Shown here in pieces: positions 32,736 through 40,319 of a stretch of 40,319 nt of DNA (position 1 is the stretch's first letter; every line of letters starts with the position of its first letter). Origin of the DNA: Paenirhizobium naphthalenivorans (GTDB lineage Bacteria; Pseudomonadota; Alphaproteobacteria; Rhizobiales; Rhizobiaceae). The notes beneath the pieces were generated by a model that made no database searches, was not told the DNA's origin, and saw only the letters and a program-made list of their open reading frames with translations. The stretch lies in contig NZ_BJZP01000032.1 in assembly GCF_007992095.1 (NCBI RefSeq), positions 1-40,319 of the forward strand, in the 5' to 3' direction. Position numbers and translations under genes: made by a program.

Positions 32736-33537
32736 CTTCCGTCCCTCCACCCGCGACCATTCTCTTCAGAATGGCGGCAAGACGCTTGCCGCCTATGGGC
32801 GCCATATCCTTGGTCTCGGCATGGCTGAGCTCGGCACCCGTCATCCCCGCCCCGAAATTGGTGATAACCGATGCAGCCGCCACGCGCAGCCCGAAAAAGC
32901 GCGCAAGAATCACTTCCGGCACGGTCGACATGCCAACGGCATCGGCGCCAAGCACACGTGCCATTCGGATCTCCGCCGGCGTCTCGAAGCTCGGGCCAGA
33001 AAACCACATGTAGACGCCAGAGGAGAGCGCAATGCCTTCGTCTGCCGCCGCGCGACGCATGGCGGCGGCAAGTTCGACGTCATAAGCGGCAGTCATCCCG
33101 ACGAAACGGCTGTCGCTCCCCTCACCGATCAGCGGGTTCATACCGGAAAAGTTGATGTGGTCGGTGATCTGCATGACCGAACCCGGCGGCAGATCCTCGC
33201 GCAGAGAACCGGCGGAATTGGTGAGGATCAGCGATTGCACGCCGAGACCCCGCAGCACCTCGATCGGCACGCGCATGGCGTTCGCGTCGCCGTGCTCGTA
33301 GTAGTGGATGCGGCCAGCCAGCATGATCACCGGTTCGCGGTCGAGATAGCCCGCCACCAGTTCGCCGGCATGCCCGGATACGCCGCTCACCGGAAAGCCG
33401 GGAAGATCATGGTAGGAGACGCGGATCGGATCGCGGATCTCCTCGACCAGCGAGCCGAGGCCCGATCCGAGAACGATGCCGTAGCGCGGCAAGAGGCCAT
33501 CCAGCCGATCGACGAGAAAGTTGATTGCGTCCCTCAT
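32728..33537 (-). CDS. punA: Purine nucleoside phosphorylase (trimeric PNP/MTAP type)
   Basis: A 269-residue phosphorylase releasing purine bases and (deoxy)ribose 1-phosphate. 'YGIVLGSGLGSLVEEI' and 'AGRIHYYEHGDA' form the phosphate site. 'LTNSAGSLREDLPPGSVMQI' and 'DHINFSGMNPL' are signature segments of the PNP class. The start ATG 33537 overlaps the cdd stop as ATGA. The longer frame reading into cdd is not used. Confidence 0.93.
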   Translation of the reverse strand: MRDAINFLVDRLDGLLPRYGIVLGSGLGSLVEEIRDPIRVSYHDLPGFPVSGVSGHAGELVAGYLDREPVIMLAGRIHYYEHGDANAMRVPIEVLRGLGVQSLILTNSAGSLREDLPPGSVMQITDHINFSGMNPLIGEGSDSRFVGMTAAYDVELAAAMRRAAADEGIALSSGVYMWFSGPSFETPAEIRMARVLGADAVGMSTVPEVILARFFGLRVAAASVITNFGAGMTGAELSHAETKDMAPIGGKRLAAILKRMVAGGGTEVG

Positions 33538-33926
33538 CCGAGAATTTCCGTCTTGAAGGAGAAGGGCAGGAGTTCGTCCATGGTCATCGTCTTCTTCACG
33601 CCAACCTCGTCGCAGAGGTAAATCTTGGTCCCCGCGTTGGCGAATTCGGCGATCTTCTGGCGGCAGCCGCCGCAGGGCGGGCAGAGCGCCAGCTTCTCGG
33701 CAATCACAGCCATCTCGACGATCTTCTTGCCCCCACCCATGATCATGCAGCCGATCGCGGTTGGCTCGGCACACCAGCCCTGCGGAAACGAGAGGTTCTC
33801 GATGTTGGCGCCGGTGTAGATCTTCCCGTCGTCGGCGCGGATCGCCGCCCCGACCGGGAATTTCGAATAGGGCGCATGGGCGAACTGCATGGCGCCACGC
33901 GCAGCCTCGAACAGGTCATGGGACAT
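33534..33926 (-). CDS. cdd: Cytidine deaminase
   Basis: A 130-residue zinc enzyme converting cytidine and deoxycytidine to uridines. The catalytic Cys-Glu is in 'GWCAEPTAIG', and the Zn ligands in 'CPPCGGCRQ'. 'HAPYSKFPVGAAI' is the nucleoside-binding N-terminus. ATG 33926 has AAGGAG 11 bases upstream; a TTG three codons earlier is too close to that site. It lies five bases from the second permease gene. Confidence 0.94.
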   Translation of the reverse strand: MSHDLFEAARGAMQFAHAPYSKFPVGAAIRADDGKIYTGANIENLSFPQGWCAEPTAIGCMIMGGGKKIVEMAVIAEKLALCPPCGGCRQKIAEFANAGTKIYLCDEVGVKKTMTMDELLPFSFKTEILG

Positions 33927-33931
33927 GGATT

Positions 33932-34903
33932 TCAACGCTCCTTCACATAAGGGACCCCGCCGGCCTTCGGCGGGTTGGCGGAACCGATCAGGCCGGCCAG
34001 CAGGATGCAGGTGAGGATATAGGGCAACGCCTGGAAAATCTGCACCGGCACCTCGCCTATGCCGGGAATCGATTTGCCTTGCATAAAGTTGGCGAGCGCA
34101 TCAAGGAAGCCGAACAGCAGGCAGGCAAGCAGCACCGGAACTGGCCGCCACTTGGCGAAGATCAGCGCGGCGAGCGCGATATAACCCTTGCCGGCCGACA
34201 TGTTATTGATGAAGGCTGCCGACTGACCGATCGCCAGATAGGTACCGGAAAAGCCGCAGAGGAAGCCGGCGACCATGACGGCGCGATAGCGCAGCCAGAT
34301 GACCGAGATACCGGCGGTATCGACGGCGCCGGGATTCTCGCCGACGGCGCGCAGCCGAAGGCCGAAGCGCGTGCGGTAAAGCACCCACCAAGAAATCGGT
34401 ACGGCGAGGAAGGCGAGATAGGTCAGCAGGTTGTTGCCCGAGATGACATTGGCATAGAGCGGGCCGATCACCGGAACGTCGCGCAGCATCTCTGCGCCGG
34501 GCAGCGTGATCGGCGAAAAGCGCGCATCGGCGGGAAGGCCAGGCGTGCGGCCACCCTGGTGAAACCAGGCATGGCCGAGCACCGCAGTCAGCCCCGCAGC
34601 GACGAAGTTGATCGCCACGCCTGAGACGATCTGGTTGCCGCGATTGGTGATCGAGGCAAAGCCGTGCACGAGCGAGAAGGCAAGCGACACGCCGATGCCG
34701 GAAGCAAGACCGATCCACGGCGAGCCTGTCAGATAGGCGGCAGTGGCGGAGGCGAAGGCTGCGGCCAACATCTTGCCCTCGAGGCCGATGTCGAAGATAC
34801 CGGCGCGCTCGGAGAACAGGCCTGCGAGCGCCGTGAAGATCAGCGGGATCGACAGACGGACGGTGGAGCCGAGGATGCTGACGAGAATATCGAAGTAATC
34901 CAT
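33932..34903 (-). CDS. Nucleoside ABC transporter permease (second subunit)
   Basis: A 323-residue membrane protein of the BPD_transp_2 family (the NupQ/YufQ/PnrE side), with about nine or ten membrane segments. Conserved bits are 'AGLFSERAGIFDIGLEGKML' and 'RAVGENPGAVDTAGISVIWL'. With the first permease it forms the heterodimeric channel that brings nucleosides through the inner membrane. ATG 34903 has GAGG eight bases upstream; the longer frame runs into the neighbour's end. Confidence 0.9.
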   Translation of the reverse strand: MDYFDILVSILGSTVRLSIPLIFTALAGLFSERAGIFDIGLEGKMLAAAFASATAAYLTGSPWIGLASGIGVSLAFSLVHGFASITNRGNQIVSGVAINFVAAGLTAVLGHAWFHQGGRTPGLPADARFSPITLPGAEMLRDVPVIGPLYANVISGNNLLTYLAFLAVPISWWVLYRTRFGLRLRAVGENPGAVDTAGISVIWLRYRAVMVAGFLCGFSGTYLAIGQSAAFINNMSAGKGYIALAALIFAKWRPVPVLLACLLFGFLDALANFMQGKSIPGIGEVPVQIFQALPYILTCILLAGLIGSANPPKAGGVPYVKER

Positions 34904-34913
34904 GACGCTCACC

Positions 34914-36017
34914 TCACGCTCTGGTGATTTTCTGGTAGATGCGCACAATCGTCGGCCGGAACATGTATTCGAGCGCGCCGGCAAACAGGATCACCAGCCC
35001 CTGGATCACCATGATCATGTCACGGGTGATGGTCGGCATGTCGAAGGACAGTTCCGCACCTCCCTGGTAAAGCACACCAAACAGGATAGCCGCGAGCACG
35101 ATGCCGATCGGATGATTGCGCCCCATCAGCGAGACGGCGATGCCGACGAACCCGGCGCCGCTGACGAATTCGACCTGCAGGCGGGCAGACGCCCCCATTA
35201 CCGGGTTGAGCGCCATCATGCCGGCGAGCCCGCCGGAGATCAGCATGGTGATGATGACGATCTTCACATAGGGAATACCGGCATAGGCTGCTACCGAACG
35301 GCTGATGCCGAGCGTGCGCATCTCGTAACCAAGCTTGGTGTGCCAGATCAACACCCAAACCAGCACGCACATCACGAGCGCGATCAGGAAGGAGACATTG
35401 AGCGGTGCGGGGCCCAGCTTCAAACCGAACATAGCCATCAGCCAGTCGAGCTTGGGCAGCTGTCCGCCTTCGAGAAAGGTCCGGGTCTCCGGCGCCATCT
35501 TGCCCGGCACGATCAACACATGCACCAGAACATAGTTCATCAGCGACGAAATGATGTAGTTGAACATGATCGTCGTGATGACGATATGGCTGTTGCGCTT
35601 GGCCTGAAGCCAAGCGGGGATCACCGCGCCGGCGGCACCAAACAGGGCAGCCGCACAAACAGCGACCGGCATCGTCACATACCACGGAACGTAATGGTCA
35701 AGCGAAAGCGCCACCAGGGCCGCGCCGAGACCGCCGAGATAGGCCTGGCCTTCCGAGCCGATGTTGAACAGGCCGGCATGATAGGCGACGGCGACCGAAA
35801 GGCCGGTGAAAATGAAGTTCGTCGCGTAAAACAGTGTGAAACCAATGCCCTCGCCGCGCCCGAGCGCGCCGGCAAGCATCAGCTTGAGGGCTTCATAGGG
35901 GTTCTCGCCGATCACCCAGACCACCACGCCGGAGACCAGGAAGGCGAGCATGAGATTGATTAGCGGAATCAGCGCGTAATTGATCCAATTGGGAAGCGAT
36001 ACGGAAGCGGTACTCAT
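34914..36017 (-). CDS. Nucleoside ABC transporter permease (first subunit)
   Basis: A 367-residue membrane protein, BPD_transp_2 family (the NupP/YufP side). Conserved parts are 'GLSVAVAYHAGLFNIGSEGQ' and 'AYAGIPYVKIVIITMLISGG'. The N-terminal segment 'INYALIPLINLMLAFLVSGV' is the first membrane helix. ATG 36017 has GAGG about five bases upstream; the ATG at 36035 has no clear site. It overlaps or abuts both neighbours within 10 bases. Confidence 0.9.
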   Translation of the reverse strand: MSTASVSLPNWINYALIPLINLMLAFLVSGVVVWVIGENPYEALKLMLAGALGRGEGIGFTLFYATNFIFTGLSVAVAYHAGLFNIGSEGQAYLGGLGAALVALSLDHYVPWYVTMPVAVCAAALFGAAGAVIPAWLQAKRNSHIVITTIMFNYIISSLMNYVLVHVLIVPGKMAPETRTFLEGGQLPKLDWLMAMFGLKLGPAPLNVSFLIALVMCVLVWVLIWHTKLGYEMRTLGISRSVAAYAGIPYVKIVIITMLISGGLAGMMALNPVMGASARLQVEFVSGAGFVGIAVSLMGRNHPIGIVLAAILFGVLYQGGAELSFDMPTITRDMIMVIQGLVILFAGALEYMFRPTIVRIYQKITRA

Positions 36018-36024
36018 GAAATCC

Positions 36025-37545
36025 TCACGCGGCAATACCGGCCATCATCAGGCCGAGCGTCTGTTCACCGGTCTCCGGGCTCTTCTCGCCGACGATCTTG
36101 CCGGCAAACATCACAAGAACGCGGTCGGAGAGCGAGCGGATCTCGTCGAGCTCGACCGAGACCAACAGGACGGCCTTTCCGGCGTCGCGCGTTTCGACAA
36201 TCCGGCGGTGGATGAATTCGATGGCACCGATGTCGACGCCGCGCGTCGGCTGGCCGACGACAAGCAGCTTCGGGTCACGCTCGATCTCGCGGGCGACAAC
36301 GATCTTCTGCTGGTTGCCACCGGAAAAATTAGCGGTCTTCAAACGGGGGTTCGGCGGACGGATGTCGTATTTCCCGATCTCGTCGACCGCCGCCTTGCGC
36401 ACCATGTCCGGATTGAGGAAGACGCCGTTGCCGTAACGATCGTCACGGTGATAGCCGAGGATGGCGTTCTCGGCCTCCTCGAAGGCCAGCACCAGGCCCA
36501 TGTGATGACGGTCTTCCGGAATATGTGCGAGGCCGAGGCCGCGCAGCCGCGCCGGATCGAAGCCGGTGACCGGCTGGCCGCAGAACAGAATCTCGCCGGA
36601 GGTCGGCTTACGGATGCCGGTAATGGCCTCCAGCAGCTCGCTCTGGCCGTTGCCGGCCACGCCGGCGATGCCGAGGATCTCGCCCGAGCGCACATCGAAG
36701 GAGACATTGTCGACCATGGTGACGCCACGATGGTCCTTGACAGTAAGGTTGCGGACCGAAAGGAAGACCTCGCCGGGATTGGAATCGCCCTTGTCCACAT
36801 GCAGCAACACGCGGCGTCCGACCATGAGTTCGGCCAGTTCCTCGACCGTCGTCTCGGACGTCGTGCGGGTCGCGACGATCTCGCCGCGGCGCATGACCGA
36901 CACCGTGTCCGTGATCGCCATGATCTCGCGCAGCTTGTGGGTGATGAGGATGACCGTCTTGCCCTGGTCACGCAGCACGCGCAGAATCTTGAACAGGTGG
37001 TCGGCTTCGGCGGGGGTGAGCACGCCGGTCGGCTCGTCGAGGATCAGGATCTCGGCGCCGCGATACATGGCTTTCAAGATTTCCACCCGCTGCTGTAGGC
37101 CGACGGGAAGCTCCTCGACCACCGCATCGGGGTCGACCTCGAGTTCATAATCGGCCTCCAGCTTCTTCAAGGCGTCGCGCGCCGCATCCGCGCCCTTCCC
37201 GAGCAGGGCGCCGCCCTCCGCGCCGAGCATCAGGTTTTCCAGCACGGTAAAATTCTCGACCAGCATGAAGTGCTGATGCACCATGCCGATACCAGCAGCG
37301 ATCGCCGACTGGCTATCACGGATGGTGACCGGCTTGCCGTCAATATGGATCACGCCGCTATCGGCCTGGTAGAAACCGTAGAGGATCGACATCAGCGTCG
37401 ACTTACCGGCCCCGTTCTCGCCGATGATGCCGTGGATCGAGCCCTTGGCGACGGTCAGGTTGATGTTCTTGTTGGCGTGCACCGCACCGAATTTCTTGTC
37501 GATGCCGATCAGCTCGATCGCCGGCGCCTGGCTCATTTCGTTCAT
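36025..37545 (-). CDS. Nucleoside ABC transporter ATP-binding protein (duplicated ATPase)
   Basis: A 506-residue protein with two ATPase halves, as in nucleoside and sugar (RbsA/NupO-like) importers. First half: Walker A 'IIGENGAGKSTLMSIL' and Walker B-like 'ILILDEPTGVLTPAEAD', with the signature degenerated to 'LPVGLQQRVEILKA'. Second half: 'IAGVAGNGQSELLEAITG' in place of a canonical Walker A, plus 'FSGGNQQKIVVAREI' and 'LLVVGQPTRGVDIGAIEF'. The second nucleotide site thus lacks a standard Lys, as is common in this class. It starts at ATG 37545; a Met three codons on is an alternative. A strong hairpin separates it from the binding-protein gene. Confidence 0.93.
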   Translation of the reverse strand: MNEMSQAPAIELIGIDKKFGAVHANKNINLTVAKGSIHGIIGENGAGKSTLMSILYGFYQADSGVIHIDGKPVTIRDSQSAIAAGIGMVHQHFMLVENFTVLENLMLGAEGGALLGKGADAARDALKKLEADYELEVDPDAVVEELPVGLQQRVEILKAMYRGAEILILDEPTGVLTPAEADHLFKILRVLRDQGKTVILITHKLREIMAITDTVSVMRRGEIVATRTTSETTVEELAELMVGRRVLLHVDKGDSNPGEVFLSVRNLTVKDHRGVTMVDNVSFDVRSGEILGIAGVAGNGQSELLEAITGIRKPTSGEILFCGQPVTGFDPARLRGLGLAHIPEDRHHMGLVLAFEEAENAILGYHRDDRYGNGVFLNPDMVRKAAVDEIGKYDIRPPNPRLKTANFSGGNQQKIVVAREIERDPKLLVVGQPTRGVDIGAIEFIHRRIVETRDAGKAVLLVSVELDEIRSLSDRVLVMFAGKIVGEKSPETGEQTLGLMMAGIAA

Positions 37546-37567
37546 TCCGGTCCCCCAGACATGGAAA

Positions 37568-37602
37568 GGGCGCAAGGCGGATTGATCAACCGCCTTGCGC
37601 CC
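37568..37602 (-). terminator. Strong intercistronic hairpin between the binding-protein gene and the ATPase gene
   Basis: GGGCGCAAGGCGG and CCGCCTTGCGCCC form a perfect 13-base stem with a nine-base loop (itself containing the palindrome TTGATCAA). On the minus strand only TTT follows, so termination is probably partial. It sits just past the binding-protein stop and before the ATPase gene. This is the usual position of an attenuating or mRNA-protecting hairpin that keeps binding-protein levels above those of the membrane complex. Confidence 0.75.
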
Positions 37603-37610
37603 GGATCAGA

Positions 37611-38603
37611 TCATTTCGGGCAGGAATTGTCCGACATGTAGTCGTGAACCTTGATCGTGCCGGCAATGATGTCAGCCTTGGCCTTCTCGACGGCAGCCTT
37701 CATGTCATCGGTGATGAGCTTGGCATTGTTGTCGTCTAGAGCGTAGGCAACGCCGTCTTCCTTGACGCCAAGCGCCTGGACGCCGGAGGTGAAGGCGTCA
37801 CCCTTGGTATCGACATAGGCGTTGTAAACGGCGAGATCGACGCGCTTGACCATCGAAGTCAAGACCGACCCCGGATGCAAGTGGTTCTGGTTCGAGTCAA
37901 CGCCGATCGACAGCTTGCCGTTGTCGGCGGCGGCCTGCAGCACGCCAAGGCCGGTCGCGCCGGCCGCCGCGTAGATAACGTCGGCGCCCTGATCGATCTG
38001 GTTCTTGGTCAGCTCACCGCCACGAACCGGGTCGTTCCAAGCAGCACCGGTCGTACCGGTCATGTTCTGGAAAACCTGGATGTCGGCGTTGACGGCGCGT
38101 GCGCCTTGCTCGTAGCCGCACTCGAACTTGCGGATCAGCGGAATGTCCATGCCGCCGATGAAGCCGACCTTGCCGCTCTTAGAAGCCATGCCGGCGAGAA
38201 CGCCGACGAGGTAGGAACCTTCCTCTTCCTTATAAACGACCGAGCGGACGTTCGGCATATCGACGACCGCATCGACGATCACGAACTTGGTGTCGGGGAA
38301 TTCGGCGGCGACTTTCTCGATGGCTGAGGTCCAGGCGAAGGATACGGCGACAACCGGATTATAGCCGCGCGAGGCGAAGTTGCGGATCGCTTGTTCGCCC
38401 TGAGTATCACCGGTCGGCTCGAAGTCGCGATAGTCGATACCGGTCTCGGCCTTGAACTTCTCCGCTCCGGCGTAGGCTGCTTCGTTGAATGATTTGTCGA
38501 ATTTGCCGCCCGTGCCATAGACGAGCGCAGGCTTGACGTCGGCGGCGAGCGCCGTTGCCGACATCGCAGCCAAGGCAAAGAGACTCAAAAGGGTTTTCTT
38601 CAT
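37611..38603 (-). CDS. BMP family (PnrA/BmpA-like) nucleoside-binding periplasmic protein
   Basis: A 330-residue substrate-binding protein. The signal peptide is 'KKTLLSLFALAAMSATALA' (residues 2-20). The mature domain has 'VYGTGGKFDKSFNEAAYAG', 'VAVSFAWTSAIEKVAAEFPD' and 'GKVGFIGGMDIPLIRKFECG', the typical PnrA pattern that stacks nucleosides on a Phe/Trp. It lacks a lipobox Cys at the cleavage site, so it is likely free in the periplasm, as usual for Gram-negatives. It is the first gene of the minus-strand nucleoside operon, with the hairpin behind it. Confidence 0.92.
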   Translation of the reverse strand: MKKTLLSLFALAAMSATALAADVKPALVYGTGGKFDKSFNEAAYAGAEKFKAETGIDYRDFEPTGDTQGEQAIRNFASRGYNPVVAVSFAWTSAIEKVAAEFPDTKFVIVDAVVDMPNVRSVVYKEEEGSYLVGVLAGMASKSGKVGFIGGMDIPLIRKFECGYEQGARAVNADIQVFQNMTGTTGAAWNDPVRGGELTKNQIDQGADVIYAAAGATGLGVLQAAADNGKLSIGVDSNQNHLHPGSVLTSMVKRVDLAVYNAYVDTKGDAFTSGVQALGVKEDGVAYALDDNNAKLITDDMKAAVEKAKADIIAGTIKVHDYMSDNSCPK

Positions 38604-38852
38604 TTTGCAGCCCTGTTGTTGCTATTGATCTTGTTGGGTCCTCCCGCAAGCGCTTTGACACGCCAGTCTGCGGAACCACCGACCCCTTTCCCAAGGGCCT
38701 GGCTGCGCGCATCCTTGCATGGCTTTTGGAAAAATTCACCCGGTTTTTTTCAACTGGTAAAGAATCGTCGGGGCCGCGCCAACACCATAAGGAAAAGCCG
38801 AAAATTCAGCCAGATCAAGGGGCTCGCTGCCAAGAGAACGAGCAGCGGGACC

Positions 38853-39548
38853 CTATCCGGAGACCGGAAGCGGAAGCGGAAGCGGAAGCGGAAGCGGAAG
38901 CGGAAGCGGACAACTGACGCCTATGCCGCGCAGGCCACAATAGCCGTTGGGATTTTTTGCCAAGTATTGCTGATGATAGTCCTCGGCATAATAGAATGGT
39001 CCGGCCGGGGCGATCTGTGTCGTCACCGTCTGCTTGCGGCCGGCGGTGATCAGAGCGCCCTGAAAGGCATCTCGGACCCTGAGCGCCGCATCGATGTCGT
39101 CTGCGTTCTCGGCATAGATCACCGACCGGTAAGTCGTGCCGATATCATTGCCCTGGCGCATGCCCTGGGTCGGATCATGCGCCTCGAAGAAGACCTTGAG
39201 CAGCGTTTCGAGGGTGACGACCTTCGGATCATAGACGACCTTCACCACCTCAGCATGGCCGGTGAGCCCGGTTACGGTTTCCTGATAGGTCGGGTTCGGC
39301 GTGAAGCCGCCCTGATAGCCGACGGCGGTGACGTAGACGCCTGTCGTGTTCCACAAGAGCCGCTCGGCACCCCAGAAACATCCCATACCGAGATAGATCG
39401 TACGGAAGCCCTCCGGATACGGCCCCTTGAGTGGTCGACCGGAGACGAAATGCGTCTCGGCGGTCGGCAAGGACTGATCGCGCCCCGGTAGCGCGGTCTC
39501 GGCCGTCGGCATGGTCGTCTTCCTGTTGAACATGTCGATCAGAAACAT
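38853..39548 (-). CDS. msrA: Peptide-methionine (S)-S-oxide reductase MsrA with repeat-encoded C-terminal tail
   Basis: A 231-residue enzyme repairing methionine-S-sulfoxide in proteins. The catalytic Cys57 is in 'GMGCFWGAERLL'. 'GYQGGFTPNPTYQ' and 'TGHAEVVKVVYD' follow, as in all MsrA, and resolving-type Cys are in 'NGYCGL' and 'GVSCP'. After that second Cys the protein continues as (Pro-Leu)7-Pro-Val-Ser-Gly, made by a GGAAGC tandem repeat in the gene. Other MsrA proteins usually end within a few residues of this point. ATG 39548 has AAGGAA six bases upstream; the longer frame is not used. Confidence 0.94.
   Translation of the reverse strand: MFLIDMFNRKTTMPTAETALPGRDQSLPTAETHFVSGRPLKGPYPEGFRTIYLGMGCFWGAERLLWNTTGVYVTAVGYQGGFTPNPTYQETVTGLTGHAEVVKVVYDPKVVTLETLLKVFFEAHDPTQGMRQGNDIGTTYRSVIYAENADDIDAALRVRDAFQGALITAGRKQTVTTQIAPAGPFYYAEDYHQQYLAKNPNGYCGLRGIGVSCPLPLPLPLPLPLPLPVSG
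38866..38910. repeat. Hexanucleotide tandem repeat (GGAAGC)7.5 in msrA
   Basis: Forty-five bases consist of 7.5 perfect copies of GGAAGC (plus strand). Being a multiple of three, gains or losses of a copy keep the msrA frame and only alter the number of Pro-Leu pairs. Such perfect repeats are prone to slipped-strand changes between strains. Confidence 0.97.
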
Positions 39549-39603
39549 CGTAGGTTCCTTCCATAGAGGTCGCATGCGACCGCCGTTCTCGGGCGCCCGT
39601 CGG

Positions 39604-39921
39604 TCAGGCGGCGAAGCGGCCGGCCAAGGACGGCTTCCTGTAGCCAGCCATCCACAACAGCAGGGCCACGGCGAGGAAAATGGCAAAGGCGGGCTGCGGC
39701 AAGAACCAAACCTCCAGCATCCGCCAAGCCGTGGGGCCGAGGTTAACTTCGACCAGCGTACGGAGCCAGGCCAGCGAGACAGGAGCGATCTCGACCCAGG
39801 CCGAGCGAAGCGGCGTTACAACGACCTGCGACACAGACACCGAGGCAATGGAGTCCATCGCGGCTGCGACGATGGCAATACAGAGGGCGGCGAAACTCAC
39901 CAGACGCAAAACAAAACGCAT
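39604..39921 (-). CDS. Small membrane protein of unknown function
   Basis: A 105-residue protein with two predicted membrane segments: residues 3-30 ('VLRLVSFAALCIAIVAAAMD') and about 78-96 ('AFAIFLAVALLLWMAGY'). Between them lies 'DSIASVSVSQVVVTPLRSAW' and a linker to 'LGPTAWRMLEVWFLPQP'. The start ATG 39921 follows a G-run (GGGGGGG) at ribosome-binding distance; a longer frame starts at 39966. It lies upstream of msrA on the same strand with a gap of 55 bases, so co-transcription is possible. I do not recognise the family. Confidence 0.7.
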   Translation of the reverse strand: MRFVLRLVSFAALCIAIVAAAMDSIASVSVSQVVVTPLRSAWVEIAPVSLAWLRTLVEVNLGPTAWRMLEVWFLPQPAFAIFLAVALLLWMAGYRKPSLAGRFAA

Positions 39922-40103
39922 TGTCCCCCCCAAAGATCTTCGGCCGGCAATGCAGCGCCCCCACACCCCAATACCGGCCGAGATCAGCTAATAGAAAGCC
40001 TTTTGTCCGGGCAAGTCAAAAAACCGTCAGATTTCGGTTGATCTGCGGAAAATCATCGGTATATATCGCGCCAATCCAACCGGTAGCCCGGTTCGGCGCG
40101 GAC

Positions 40104-40193
40104 GGACAGGTGGCCGAGTGGTTTAAGGCGCACGCCTGGAACGCGTGTGTGCGTGAAAGCGTACCGTGGGTTCGAATCCCACCTTGTCCGCCA
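40104..40193 (+). tRNA. tRNA-Ser (anticodon GGA)
   Basis: A 90-base cloverleaf with long variable arm. The acceptor stem GGACAGG pairs with CTTGTCC, then discriminator G and encoded CCA. The anticodon stem CACGC/GCGTG encloses CTGGAAC, giving anticodon GGA at 40138-40140. The T arm GTGGG-TTCGAAT-CCCAC is standard. The variable arm is long, as in serine tRNAs. It reads UCC and UCU codons. Confidence 0.96.
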
Positions 40194-40319
40194 TTTAATT
40201 GTCAAACATATTGATTTAAATAAGTTAATTCGAGTGTAGCGCAGGGCGCCCGACAAAAACACCCACATTGTTTTTTGCTTCGCGTTGGCGGGTTGCTCTT
40301 GGGCTCTGACTCACATTTG
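40194..40319. other. AT-rich sequence after the tRNA
   Basis: No gene is visible. Bases 40194-40235 are strongly AT-rich compared with the rest of the window, which fits a tRNA terminator zone or the edge of an integrated element. The window ends here, so neither can be confirmed. Confidence 0.4.

Noticed and set aside
34902..35963. 353-codon plus-strand frame opposite the permease gene
   Set aside because: Very rich in His, Asp and Gln, the complement of a membrane-protein gene; not a real protein.
38859..38910. GGAAGC repeat as a CRISPR or phase-variable on/off switch
   Set aside because: There are no spacers, and the six-base unit cannot shift the reading frame, so on/off switching by slippage is not possible.

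Overview
The window looks like chromosomal DNA of an alphaproteobacterium of the order Hyphomicrobiales, most likely Rhizobiaceae. The reasons are the GC-rich coding style, a complete Flp/Tad (ctp/cpa) pilus locus of the type seen in Agrobacterium and Rhizobium, CtrA-like TTAA-N7-TTAA sites, and a deo/nucleoside-transport cluster next to it. No insertion sequences, phage genes or CRISPR arrays are visible. Naming the order or family is an inference from gene content, not from a search.

Region A (about 0.3-11.0 kb) is a catabolic island. It holds a LysR regulator and a polar amino-acid binding protein on the minus strand. Divergent from them is a tightly packed plus-strand operon: a three-subunit D-amino-acid/opine-oxidase-like dehydrogenase (DAO-type FAD subunit, small 2Fe-2S subunit, FAD/NAD + BFD-type subunit), an aldehyde dehydrogenase, a DapB-like reductase, a DapA-like aldolase, an amino-acid ABC permease and ATPase, and a lysine-6-dehydrogenase/saccharopine-dehydrogenase-like enzyme. 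DapA and DapB homologues inside a degradative operon are unusual, and the DapB homologue has lost the catalytic histidine. I propose that the operon degrades a diaminopimelate- or lysine-like compound, possibly by running the first steps of the lysine pathway backwards. A perfect 6-5-6 palindrome between the regulator and the operon is the likely LysR operator.

Region B (11.0-14.3 kb, minus strand) has a small secreted protein of unknown function, an NlpC/P60 peptidase with SH3-like domains, a MarR regulator and an M17 leucyl aminopeptidase. The peptidase pair suggests peptide or muropeptide turnover.

Region C (14.3-26.9 kb) is the Tad pilus locus. On the minus strand, in transcription order, are the Flp pilin, prepilin peptidase CpaA, CpaB, secretin CpaC, CpaD, CpaE/TadZ, CpaF/TadA, TadB and TadC. 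On the plus strand at the two flanks are the TadD lipoprotein, an orphan secretin N-domain protein and two TadE-type pseudopilins. Both plus-strand flanks carry a CtrA-like site.

Region D (27.0-38.6 kb) is nucleoside salvage. The plus-strand genes are deoB, add, upp and a membrane-anchored aspartic protease. Converging on them is a minus-strand operon reading bmpA-type lipoprotein, ABC ATPase, two permeases, cdd, purine nucleoside phosphorylase, deoC and deoA. Together these import nucleosides and convert them to bases and central-carbon intermediates.

Region E (38.8-40.3 kb) holds msrA, whose 3' end is a hexanucleotide tandem repeat encoding a Pro-Leu tail, a small membrane protein, and a tRNA-Ser(GGA) followed by an AT-rich stretch where the window ends.
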